42,300 bases of DNA, from NCBI GenBank assembly GCA_964583095.1, contig CAZOVB010000038.1, positions 1 to 42,300 of the forward strand, written 5' to 3'. Positions 35,101 through 42,300 of the stretch are shown here, in pieces (positions within the stretch are counted from its first letter, which is position 1; each line of letters opens with the position of its first letter). The notes under the pieces were generated by a model, which worked only from the letters and a program-made list of their open reading frames with translations, searched no databases and was not told the origin of the DNA. Source of the stretch: CAZOVB01 sp964583095 (GTDB lineage: Bacteria; Planctomycetota; Phycisphaerae; SM23-33). The translations under genes and the position numbers were made by a program.

Positions 35101-35116
35101 TGGCACACCCCTCGCA
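35101..35116 (+). promoter_or_regulatory. Sigma54 (-24/-12) promoter of the nif operon
   Basis: TGGCACACCCCTCGCA has the GG and GC doublets 12 bases apart and differs from TGGCAC-N5-TTGCA at one position (C for T). It predicts transcription from about 35126, giving a leader of about 100 bases with a GCGACG/CGTCGC hairpin (35134-35153) before nifH. It is the only such motif in the upstream region and stands at the expected place. Confidence 0.72.
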
Positions 35117-35227
35117 TTGTTATTCGGGCGACCGCGACGCGTGAAACCGTCGCCCCGCGGCGGAAACGAACCCGTCGGGGACAGACCCACGCGGAACCTA
35201 CAGAAACCACAAGCAAGGAGTAACCAG

Positions 35228-36055
35228 ATGCGGAAGGTAGCGATTTACGGCAAGGGCGGAATCGGCAAGAGCACGACCACCCAGAACACGGTGGCCGCCC
35301 TGGCCGAGATGGGCAAGAAGGTGATGGTCGTCGGCTGCGACCCCAAGGCGGACTCGACCCGCCTGCTGCTGGGGGGCCTGGCCCAGAAGACGGTGCTGGA
35401 CACCCTCCGCGAAGAGGGCGAGGACGTCGAGTTGCAGGATATCCGGCGCAGTGGGTTCGGCGAAACCCTTTGCGTCGAGTCCGGCGGACCCGAACCGGGT
35501 GTGGGCTGTGCGGGGCGGGGAATCATCACCTCCATCAACATGCTCGAACAGCTCGGGGCCTACGACGAGGACGAAGACCTCGACTACGCCTTCTATGACG
35601 TCCTGGGCGACGTGGTCTGCGGCGGGTTCGCCATGCCGATCCGCGAGGGCAAGGCCCAGGAGATCTACATCGTCTGCTCGGGGGAGATGATGGCCATGTA
35701 CGCCGCCAACAACATCTGCAAGGGCATCATGAAGTTCGCCGAGGCCGGTGGCGTGCGCCTGGGAGGCCTGATCTGCAACAGCCGGAAGGTCGACAACGAG
35801 AAAGAGATGATCGAGGAATTCGCCAAGCGCCTGGGCAGCCGGATGGTGCACTTCGTCCCGCGCGACAACGACGTCCAGCGGGCTGAGATCCAGCGAAAGA
35901 CCGTCATCGACTGGAACCCCCAGTGCCCTCAGGCCGACGAGTACCGGTCCCTGGCCAGGAATATCGACGGCAACGACCTGTTCGTGGTCCCCACCCCGCT
36001 GGAGATCGAAGAGCTGGAAGGCCTGCTGCTGGAGTTCGGCGTGCTGACCGCCTGA
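35228..36055 (+). CDS. nifH: Nitrogenase iron protein NifH
   Basis: NifH is the homodimeric Fe protein that passes electrons, with ATP hydrolysis, to the MoFe protein, and is also needed for cofactor synthesis. The 275-residue protein has the P-loop YGKGGIGKST (about 7-16), the cluster ligands Cys94 (GVGCAGRG) and Cys131 (DVVCGGFAMP), and the nucleotide-switch motif DVLGDVVCGG. Arg97 next to Cys94 is the residue that DraT ADP-ribosylates in some bacteria; no draT or draG is visible. The wording is closest to the anaerobe (group III) type, which agrees with nifI1 and nifI2 following directly. The start at 35228 has AAGGAG about seven bases upstream. Confidence 0.98.
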   Translation: MRKVAIYGKGGIGKSTTTQNTVAALAEMGKKVMVVGCDPKADSTRLLLGGLAQKTVLDTLREEGEDVELQDIRRSGFGETLCVESGGPEPGVGCAGRGIITSINMLEQLGAYDEDEDLDYAFYDVLGDVVCGGFAMPIREGKAQEIYIVCSGEMMAMYAANNICKGIMKFAEAGGVRLGGLICNSRKVDNEKEMIEEFAKRLGSRMVHFVPRDNDVQRAEIQRKTVIDWNPQCPQADEYRSLARNIDGNDLFVVPTPLEIEELEGLLLEFGVLTA

Positions 36056-36107
36056 GGCGCCCGGCCTGGCATTGCCCCCAACCCCCCCAACCTAAGGAAA
36101 CCCACAG

Positions 36108-36434
36108 ATGATTATGGTTCGAGCCATTGTCCGACCGGAAAAGACCGACGAGGTCCTAAGCGCCCTGATGTACGCCGGCTTCCCCTCGGTAACGAAGATG
36201 GACGTCTACGGCCGCGGCAAGCAGCGCGGTGTCAAGGTCGGCGAAATGACCTACGACGAGCTGCCCAAGGAGCTTCTGTTCACCGTGGTCAATGACGACG
36301 ACAAGGACTTCGTGGTCGAGACGATCGTCAAGGCCGCCCGCAGCGGAAGCAAAGGCGCCTTCGGCGACGGCAAGATTTTCGTCTCTGCCGTCGACGAAGC
36401 CTACACCGTCAGTTCCGGCAAGAAGGAACTGTAA
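36108..36434 (+). CDS. nifI1: PII-like nitrogenase regulator NifI1
   Basis: NifI1 is a PII-family protein which, with NifI2, binds and inhibits NifDK when ammonium is added and is released by 2-oxoglutarate. This is known from methanogens and shared by anaerobic bacteria with the same gene order. The 108-residue protein shows the family pattern MIMVRAIVRPEKTDEVLSAL, the T-loop region GRGKQRGVKVGEMTYDELPK and the C-terminal GDGKIFVSAVDEAYTVSSG. It lies between nifH and nifD, 52 bases after nifH, with AAGGA about nine bases before the ATG. Position and sequence together exclude an ordinary glnB. Confidence 0.94.
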   Translation: MIMVRAIVRPEKTDEVLSALMYAGFPSVTKMDVYGRGKQRGVKVGEMTYDELPKELLFTVVNDDDKDFVVETIVKAARSGSKGAFGDGKIFVSAVDEAYTVSSGKKEL

Positions 36435-36457
36435 GCCGCCAAGGCAGGAGACCGGCC

Positions 36458-36877
36458 ATGAAGGAAATCACAGCGATCATTCGCATGAACAAGATGAACA
36501 AGACCAAGCAGGCGCTGGCCGATGCCGGCATCTCGTCCCTGACCGCACGAAAAGTCATGGGTCGAGGCAAGGGCAAGGTGGATTACCTCCTGCTCCGCGG
36601 GGCCGAGGACGGCTACGAAGAGGCCATCAATCAGCTTGGCCCGGGACCCAAACTCATCCCCAAGCGGATGCTGACGGTCGTGGTGGAGGATGAACTGGTC
36701 GGCCTGGCGGTCGAGACGATCATCCAGAACAACCAGACCGGCAGCCCGGGAGACGGAAAGATTTTCATTCTGCCTGTTCTCGATGCCGTTCGTGTGCGGA
36801 CCGGCGAATCGGGACAGGAAGCAATCGACGGCAACACGCCCGAGAGGAGTACGAGCAATGACCTCGCCAAAACCTGA
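36458..36877 (+). CDS. nifI2: PII-like nitrogenase regulator NifI2
   Basis: This is the partner of NifI1 in post-translational switch-off of nitrogenase. The 139-residue protein has MKEITAIIRMNKMNKTKQAL, a long T-loop region (GRGKGKVDYLLLRGAEDGYE, about 36-58), IPKRMLTVVVEDE and GDGKIFILPVLDAVRVRTGE. A polar C-terminal tail of about 20 residues (after GQEAIDGN) is longer than usual and overlaps the start of nifD by 20 bases. The tail may exist only because of that overlap, so its function is doubtful. GGAG lies upstream of the ATG. Confidence 0.93.
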   Translation: MKEITAIIRMNKMNKTKQALADAGISSLTARKVMGRGKGKVDYLLLRGAEDGYEEAINQLGPGPKLIPKRMLTVVVEDELVGLAVETIIQNNQTGSPGDGKIFILPVLDAVRVRTGESGQEAIDGNTPERSTSNDLAKT

Positions 36878-38483
36878 AGAAGTTCGCGAAGAGCTTCTCA
36901 AGAAATATCCCCCCAAGGTCGCGCGGAAGCGGGCCAAGCAGATCGTCATCAACCAGAAGGAACAAGACGGCAGCGTACCGCAGATCTCCGCCAATACCCG
37001 GACGACTCCCGGCATCATCACCCAGCGAGGCTGCTCCTACGCAGGCTGCAAGGGCGTGGTGCTCGGACCCACGCGGGACATCGTGAACATCACGCATGGC
37101 CCGATCGGCTGCGGGTTCTATTCCTGGCTGACGCGACGCAACCAGACGCGCCCCCCCACAGCCGAAGATGAAAACTACATGCCCTACTGCTTCTCGACCG
37201 ACATGCAGGACGAGGAGATCATCTTCGGCGGGGAAAAGAAACTCCGCCAGGCCATCCAGGAAGCCTACGACCTGTTCAAGCCCAAGGCCATCGCGGTCTT
37301 CTCCACCTGCCCGGTCGGGCTCATCGGCGACGACGTCCACCAGGTCACCAAGGAGATGCGCGACAAGCTGGGTATCAACTGTTTTGCCTTCAGTTGCGAA
37401 GGCTACAAGGGTGTGAGCCAGTCGGCCGGGCACCACATTGCCAACAACCAGTTGTTCAAGCACGTCATCGGGCGCAACGACGAGGGCGCCCAAGGCCGGT
37501 ACCGCATCAACATGCTTGGCGAGTACAACATCGGCGGCGATGCGTTCCTCATCGAGTCGCTGCTGGACAAGTGCGGAATCACGCTCAACGCCACCTTCAG
37601 CGGCAACAGCAGCATCGACGGATTCGAGCGGGCCCACACCGCGGATCTCAACTGCGTGATGTGTCACCGGAGCATCAACTACGTAGCCGACATGATCGAG
37701 AAGAGCTACGGAATCCCGTGGATCAAGGTCAACTTCATCGGCGCCGAGGCCTCGGCCAAGAGCCTTCGCAAGATCGCCGAGTACTTCGAAGACGACGAAC
37801 TCATCCAGCGCGTGGAAGAGGTCATCGAGGAAGAGATGGCCCCCGTCCTGGAAGCCCAGGAAGAGTACCGAAAACGCAACGAGGGCAAACTGGCCATGCT
37901 GTTCGTCGGCGGAAGCCGGGCCCATCACTACCAGGAACTGTTCAACGAGATTGGCATGAAGACCATCGCGGCCGGCTACGAATTCGCCCACCGCGACGAC
38001 TACGAGGGTCGAAAAGTCCTGCCCACCATCAAGCTCGACGCAGACAGTCGAAACATCGAGGAGTTGGAAGTCGAGCCCGATGCCGATCGTTTCAGCCCGC
38101 GAAAGAGCGACCAAGACCTCTCGCGTCTCAGCCGGCAGGGCGTTCCCCTGGCCGACTACGAGGGCATGATGCCCGAGATGGAAAACCAGACGCTGGTCAT
38201 CGACGACATCACCCAGTACGAGACGGATCAGTTGCTGGAGATCTACAAGCCCGCGATCTTCTGTGCGGGCATCAAGGAAAAGTACGCCGTGCAGAAGACC
38301 GGCACGCCCTGTCTTCAGTTGCACAGTTACGACTACGGCGGGCCCTTCGCATCCTTCCAGGGAGCCATCACGTTTTACCAGACCGTCGATCGAATGATCA
38401 ACGCCAAGATCTGGAACTTTGTCGAGGCCCCGTGGCAGAAGAAGGCCAGGCCCTCCCTCGAAGCCCAGTACGTCCGGAAGTAA
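36858..38483 (+). CDS. nifD: Nitrogenase molybdenum-iron protein alpha chain NifD
   Basis: NifD binds FeMo-cofactor and shares the P-cluster with NifK. In this 541-residue chain the P-cluster ligands are Cys59, Cys85 and Cys151 (GCSYAGCKG, GPIGCGFYS, FSTCPVGLIGDD). FeMo-cofactor ligands are Cys269 (NCVMCHRSINY) and His489 (LQLHSYDYGGPF). Gln188 and His192 (SQSAGHHIAN) and the Val before the second conserved Gly pair are retained. An insertion of about 50 residues at about 385-440 (after YEFAHRDDYEGRK), absent from Azotobacter NifD, is typical of the clostridial/methanogen type. No anfG or vnfG lies between nifD and nifK, so it is the Mo enzyme. The start at 36858 has AGGAG upstream and overlaps nifI2. 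Confidence 0.98.
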   Translation: MTSPKPEEVREELLKKYPPKVARKRAKQIVINQKEQDGSVPQISANTRTTPGIITQRGCSYAGCKGVVLGPTRDIVNITHGPIGCGFYSWLTRRNQTRPPTAEDENYMPYCFSTDMQDEEIIFGGEKKLRQAIQEAYDLFKPKAIAVFSTCPVGLIGDDVHQVTKEMRDKLGINCFAFSCEGYKGVSQSAGHHIANNQLFKHVIGRNDEGAQGRYRINMLGEYNIGGDAFLIESLLDKCGITLNATFSGNSSIDGFERAHTADLNCVMCHRSINYVADMIEKSYGIPWIKVNFIGAEASAKSLRKIAEYFEDDELIQRVEEVIEEEMAPVLEAQEEYRKRNEGKLAMLFVGGSRAHHYQELFNEIGMKTIAAGYEFAHRDDYEGRKVLPTIKLDADSRNIEELEVEPDADRFSPRKSDQDLSRLSRQGVPLADYEGMMPEMENQTLVIDDITQYETDQLLEIYKPAIFCAGIKEKYAVQKTGTPCLQLHSYDYGGPFASFQGAITFYQTVDRMINAKIWNFVEAPWQKKARPSLEAQYVRK

Positions 38484-38509
38484 TCCCCGAATTCAAGGAG
38501 TTTTGCGCA

Positions 38510-39892
38510 ATGCTTTTGCGTCATACCAACAAGGAAATTACTCAGCGCAAGGCGCTGACGATCAACCCGGCCAAGACGTGCCAGCCCATCGGGGCGATGT
38601 ACGCAGCCCTGGGGATCCACGGCTGCCTGCCGCATTCTCACGGCAGCCAGGGCTGCTGTGCGTATCACCGCAGCACGCTGACCCGCCACTACAAGGAACC
38701 GGTGATGGCGGCGACCAGCAGCTTCACCGAAGGCGCCAGTGTCTTCGGCGGACAGGCCAACCTGGTCCAGGCCATCAACAATATGTTCACGGTCTACGAT
38801 CCGGAAGTCATCGCCATCCATACCACGTGCCTCTCCGAGACGATCGGGGACGACATTCCCCAGATCATCCGCAAGGCCGATGATGACGGCAAGATTCCCG
38901 AAGGCAAGTGTGTTATCCACGCCAACACGCCCAGCTACGTTGGCTCGCACGTAACGGGCTTTTCGGGAATGTGCAAGGCGATGGTGGACTACTTCGCAGA
39001 ACCTGTGGAAGAAAAGCTGCGAACGATCAATCTCCTGCCCGGGTGGGTGGAGCCTTCGGACATGCGGCATCTCAAGGGGCTCTGCTCGCGCATGGGCGTC
39101 AGTACGATCTGCTTCCCGGATACCTCCGATGTTCTGGACGCCCCCCAGTCCGGCAAGCACGAGTTCTACCCGCGCGGCGGCGTGACCGTCGAGGAGCTTC
39201 GCAAGATCGGCGCCGGCAGCGCGACCATCGCCCTGGGCATTTCTGCCTCGGACGCAGCCGCAAAAGCGCTGGATGCCAAGTGCAAGGTGCCCTGTCACGT
39301 GCTGGAGCTGCCCATCGGGCTCTGTGCTACCGACCGGTTCATCAACACGCTTCGCAAGGTCGCCCGGGTCGAGGTCCCCCAGGAGATCACCGACCAGCGA
39401 GGCCGACTGATCGACCTGATCACCGACACGCACCAGTACCTCTGCGGCAAGCGCGTGGCGCTGTGGGGCGATCCGGATCAACTGGTCTCGCTGACCGAGT
39501 TCCTGGCCGATTGCGACATGAAGCCTGTCTACATTGTCACCGGCACGTCGGGCAAGGCATTTGTCAAGCGGATCGAGACCGTCCTGAATGGTCGATGCCC
39601 CGAGGCCAAGGTTGTCCAGGGCCAGTGCGCCGACATGTTCCTGATGCACCAGTGGATCAAGAACGAACCGGTCGACCTGCTTATCGGCAACACCTACGGC
39701 AAGTACATCGCCCGCGACGAGGACATCCCGCTGATCCGCCACGGGTTCCCGATCCTCGACCGCCAGGGCCACGCCCATTTCCCCACCGTGGGATACGCCG
39801 GAGCCATGCGCCTGCTGGAGAAGATCCTCGACGCCCTCATGGGTCGCCAGGATCGTGACGCGCCCGAGGAGAGCTTCGAGTTGACCATGTAG
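38510..39892 (+). CDS. nifK: Nitrogenase molybdenum-iron protein beta chain NifK
   Basis: NifK forms the heterotetramer with NifD. The 460-residue chain carries its P-cluster ligands Cys24 (AKTCQPIGAMYA), Cys49 (GSQGCCAYHRS) and Cys107 (HTTCLSETIGDD), plus the TPSYVGSHVTGF motif. It lacks the N-terminal arm of about 50 residues found in Azotobacter NifK, as is usual for the short, anaerobe-type beta chain. The start at 38510 has AAGGAG ten bases upstream; the frame is open much further back only because it lies antiphase to nifD. It follows nifD by 26 bases. Confidence 0.98.
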   Translation: MLLRHTNKEITQRKALTINPAKTCQPIGAMYAALGIHGCLPHSHGSQGCCAYHRSTLTRHYKEPVMAATSSFTEGASVFGGQANLVQAINNMFTVYDPEVIAIHTTCLSETIGDDIPQIIRKADDDGKIPEGKCVIHANTPSYVGSHVTGFSGMCKAMVDYFAEPVEEKLRTINLLPGWVEPSDMRHLKGLCSRMGVSTICFPDTSDVLDAPQSGKHEFYPRGGVTVEELRKIGAGSATIALGISASDAAAKALDAKCKVPCHVLELPIGLCATDRFINTLRKVARVEVPQEITDQRGRLIDLITDTHQYLCGKRVALWGDPDQLVSLTEFLADCDMKPVYIVTGTSGKAFVKRIETVLNGRCPEAKVVQGQCADMFLMHQWIKNEPVDLLIGNTYGKYIARDEDIPLIRHGFPILDRQGHAHFPTVGYAGAMRLLEKILDALMGRQDRDAPEESFELTM

Positions 39893-39929
39893 GCCCCGCC
39901 ATGCAGGGCACAGCCCAGAGTGAAGAGAA

Positions 39930-41288
39930 ATGAAGCAGACACCTATCGACATCCTGGAGGGGCGCAAGGGTCAGGTGGCCCGCGCGGGCGCGGCGCCCCT
40001 CCAGATGCAGTGTGAGAAGCAGAGCCTGGCCGGCTCGGTCTCCCAGCGTGCCTGCGTGTTCTGCGGCTCGCGTGTGGTGCTCTACCCGATCACCGACGCG
40101 CTGCACCTGGTTCATGGCCCGATCGGATGTGCGGCCTACACGTGGGACATCCGGGGGGCGCTTTCCAGCGGCCCGGAACTGCACCGGATGAGTTTTTCCA
40201 CTGATCTGCGCGAGCAGGACGTGATTTACGGCGGAGAGAAGAAACTCTACGCCGCGCTGTGTGAGTTGATCGACGAGTACCAGCCCAAGGCGGCGTTTGT
40301 GTATTCCACGTGCATCGTCGGTCTCATCGGAGACGATGTCGAAGGCATTTGCAAACGCGTCAGCCGGGAAAAGGGCATCGAGGTGCTTCCCGTCCACAGC
40401 GAGGGCTTCAAAGGTACGAAGAAGGACGGCTACTACGCGGCCTGTGCGGCCATGTTCCGACTGGTCGGTACGGGCCGTATCGAGGATATCCCCGAGACGT
40501 CCATCAACATCCTGGGCGATTTCAATATCGGCGGGGAGACGTGGGTCCTGCGGGACTACTACGAGCGCATGGGCGTTACGGTGGTTTCGACGATTACCGG
40601 CGACGGGCGGGTCGACGACATCCGCCGCAGCCACGGGGCCCGGCTCAACGTGGTCCAGTGCAGCGGATCGATGACGCACCTGGCCGAGATGATGAAGGAA
40701 AAGTACGGCATCCCCTACATCCGCGTGAGCTATTTCGGCATCGAGGACTGCTCCAAGGCCCTGTACGACGTGGCTGAGCACTTCGACGACCAAGACGTCT
40801 GGAATCGTTCGCGCGAACTGGTCCGCAAGGAGATCTCCGAGATTCTGCCTCAACTTGAGGGCTTCAAGGACGGCCTGGCCGGCAAGCGGGCGGCTGTCTA
40901 CACCGGCGGGGCGTTCAAGGCGTTTTCCCTGGTTCGCAGCCTGCGGACGCTCGGGGTTCGGACGGTTCTGGCCGGCTCGCAGACCGGCAACAAGGACGAC
41001 TACCAGCAACTGCGGGATCTTTGCGACGACGGGACGGTGCTGGTCGACGATACCAACCCGCTGGAGCTGGCCAAGTTCATCAAGGAACAGGACGTGGACC
41101 TGTTCATCGGCGGTGTCAAGGAAAGGCCCATCGCCTACAAGCTGGGGGTGGGGTTCTGCGACCACAACCACGAACGCAAGATCTGTCTGGCCGGCTTTGT
41201 CGGCATGGTCAACTTCGCCCGCGAGGTCCACGCCTCGGTTACCAGCCCGGTCTGGCAGTTCGTTCCGCGAAGAGGAGGCAGACGATGA
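39930..41288 (+). CDS. nifE: Nitrogenase cofactor scaffold protein NifE
   Basis: NifE and NifN form the tetramer on which the NifB-derived precursor matures into FeMo-cofactor. The 452-residue protein has CEKQSLAGSVSQRACVFCGS (a Cys-rich start distinct from NifD), HGPIGCAAYTWDIR with Cys67, YSTCIVGLIGDD with Cys128, ILGDFNIGGE and LNVVQCSGSMTHL. It lacks the NifD pattern around the C-terminal cofactor His (the corresponding region reads ICLAGFVGM), as expected for NifE. Only a weak AGAG precedes the ATG. Its TGA overlaps the nifN start (ATGA), implying coupled, equal expression. Confidence 0.96.
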   Translation: MKQTPIDILEGRKGQVARAGAAPLQMQCEKQSLAGSVSQRACVFCGSRVVLYPITDALHLVHGPIGCAAYTWDIRGALSSGPELHRMSFSTDLREQDVIYGGEKKLYAALCELIDEYQPKAAFVYSTCIVGLIGDDVEGICKRVSREKGIEVLPVHSEGFKGTKKDGYYAACAAMFRLVGTGRIEDIPETSINILGDFNIGGETWVLRDYYERMGVTVVSTITGDGRVDDIRRSHGARLNVVQCSGSMTHLAEMMKEKYGIPYIRVSYFGIEDCSKALYDVAEHFDDQDVWNRSRELVRKEISEILPQLEGFKDGLAGKRAAVYTGGAFKAFSLVRSLRTLGVRTVLAGSQTGNKDDYQQLRDLCDDGTVLVDDTNPLELAKFIKEQDVDLFIGGVKERPIAYKLGVGFCDHNHERKICLAGFVGMVNFAREVHASVTSPVWQFVPRRGGRR

Positions 41289-42300
41289 TCCGCTCGAAGG
41301 AGAACTTCACCTCCACACGCAACGCCTGCAAGCTCTGCACGCCGCTGGGGGCCTGCCTGGCTTTTAGGGGCATCCGCGGCTGCGTTCCGCTGCTTCACGG
41401 CTCCCAGGGCTGCGCTACCTATGTTCGACGCTACATGATCAGTCACTTCAAGGAGCCGGTGGATATCGCCTCTTCCAGCTTCGGGGAATCCACCGCGATC
41501 TTCGGCGGGGGCGAGAACTTCCGGCAGGCCGTGCGGAACGTCATCGACGGCTATCACCCGGAGGTGATCGGCGTGGCCACCACCTGCCTCTCCGAGACCA
41601 TCGGCGACGACATGCCCATGTTCATCCGCGAGATTCTCCGCAACCATGAGGGCCGGGACCTTCCCTGCATCATCCACGCATCGACTCCCAGCTATCGCGG
41701 CACGCACGCCGACGGATTCCTCGAAGCCGTCCGTGCGACCATCGACGCGCTGGCCGAGCCAGGCCAGACCGGAAAGCACATCAACCTGCTTCCGGGAATG
41801 GTCTCCCCCGAAGACCTGCGCCACCTGCGGGAGATCTGTGAAGACTTCGGCCTGGACGCGGTCATTCTGCCCGACTACTCCGATACGCTTGACGGGCCCG
41901 TCTGGGAAGACTACCACCGCATCCCCGAGGGGGGCACCGGCCTGGACGATGTCCGGCGCATGGGACGTGCGGCCGCAACGATCGAGTTCAACCTGACCGC
42001 CCCGGACAAAGCCACCGGCGGGGCGCTGCTGGCCCAGCGGTTCGGCGTCCCGCATCACCGACTGGCCCTGCCGATCGGAATTCGCCAGTGCGACGCATTC
42101 TTCGACCTGCTCGCCCGGCTTTCCGGCCGGGACCTTCCCGACAAGTATCGCCGGCGGCGCGGACGCCTGGTCGATTCCTACGTGGACGGACACAAGTACG
42201 TCTCAGCCAATCGCGCGGTGGTCTACGGAATACAGGAGGAAGTGGTCGCGGTGGCAGGGATGCTCTCGGAAATCGGCATCACGCCCGCGCTTTGTTCCAG
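41285..42300 (+). CDS. nifN: Nitrogenase cofactor scaffold protein NifN, 3' end cut by window
   Basis: NifN is the partner of NifE. The first 338 codons are visible and remain open to the window edge. They read ENFTSTRNACKLCTPLGACL, GCVPLLHGSQGCATYVRRYM, SSFGESTAIFGG, TTCLSETIGDDMP, STPSYRGTHADGFLEAVRAT and INLLPGMVSPEDLRHL, the characteristic NifN wording related to NifK. GGAGG lies about seven bases before the ATG. About 100 more residues are expected beyond the edge, where nifB or other cofactor genes could follow. Confidence 0.95.
   Translation, partial: MIRSKENFTSTRNACKLCTPLGACLAFRGIRGCVPLLHGSQGCATYVRRYMISHFKEPVDIASSSFGESTAIFGGGENFRQAVRNVIDGYHPEVIGVATTCLSETIGDDMPMFIREILRNHEGRDLPCIIHASTPSYRGTHADGFLEAVRATIDALAEPGQTGKHINLLPGMVSPEDLRHLREICEDFGLDAVILPDYSDTLDGPVWEDYHRIPEGGTGLDDVRRMGRAAATIEFNLTAPDKATGGALLAQRFGVPHHRLALPIGIRQCDAFFDLLARLSGRDLPDKYRRRRGRLVDSYVDGHKYVSANRAVVYGIQEEVVAVAGMLSEIGITPALCS

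Noticed and set aside
37394..38509. Upstream extension of the nifK frame through nifD
   Set aside because: The translation is Arg/Pro-rich shadow of nifD; the conserved NifK sequence and ribosome-binding site begin at 38510.
36858..39892. Vanadium or iron-only nitrogenase
   Set aside because: There is no delta-subunit gene between the alpha and beta genes; residues and the nifEN context fit the molybdenum enzyme.
1..42300. CRISPR arrays, insertion sequences, integrases, phage genes, rRNA or tRNA genes
   Set aside because: No regularly spaced repeats, transposase or integrase motifs, or RNA gene signatures were seen in the readable sequence.

Overview
This is a GC-rich bacterial chromosome segment. 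It most likely comes from a member of the Planctomycetota, perhaps an anaerobic, polysaccharide-degrading member of the Phycisphaerae class. The clues are an elongation factor G of the mitochondrial-like spd type (known from spirochaetes, planctomycetes and deltaproteobacteria), a PHP-like DUF3604 protein, a PQQ-propeller-type secreted protein, several very large secreted beta-helix/LamG proteins, and rubrerythrin. The phylum is inferred from protein character only; no rRNA gene is present. A run of 100 N at 23855-23954 marks an assembly gap, so the order of genes across it is not proven.

Layout. 1-3240 (minus): infB (3' end cut by the window edge) and nusA. 3241-4418: a long non-coding stretch. 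On the minus strand it holds a good sigma70-type promoter, a densely foldable region ending in an intrinsic terminator just before nusA, and a separate cluster of hairpins behind the next gene. 4419-5546 (minus): a XylR-like regulator. 5733-14414 (plus): a putative polysaccharide-utilisation operon with two paralogous secreted beta-helix/LamG proteins, a leftover 3' fragment of another gene, a tiny ORF and a GH28-like protein. 14780-16873 (plus): fusA. 16933-21917 (minus): two hybrid histidine kinases. 22299 to the gap (plus): nifA behind a near-perfect sigma54 promoter. Right of the gap (minus): the N-terminal part of a PQQ-propeller-type protein, broken by a one-base frameshift. 25436-28873 (plus): a third beta-helix/LamG paralogue. 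29083-31212 (plus): a membrane-bound SpoIIE-type phosphatase. 31313-34450 (plus): rubrerythrin, a lipoprotein and a DUF3604 protein. 35228 to the end (plus): nifH-nifI1-nifI2-nifD-nifK-nifE-nifN, with nifN cut by the window edge.

How it works together. The nif genes form one tightly packed operon for a molybdenum nitrogenase (H, D, K), its cofactor scaffold (E, N), and the two PII-like NifI proteins that switch nitrogenase off after ammonium addition in methanogens and anaerobic bacteria. A sigma54 promoter precedes nifH and another precedes nifA, the sigma54 activator. This suggests a loop in which NifA and RpoN drive both nifA and the nif operon. The other theme is secreted carbohydrate degradation, probably controlled by the XylR-like regulator. 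The main points for follow-up are the nif system with its regulation in this lineage, and the structured RNA region upstream of nusA.
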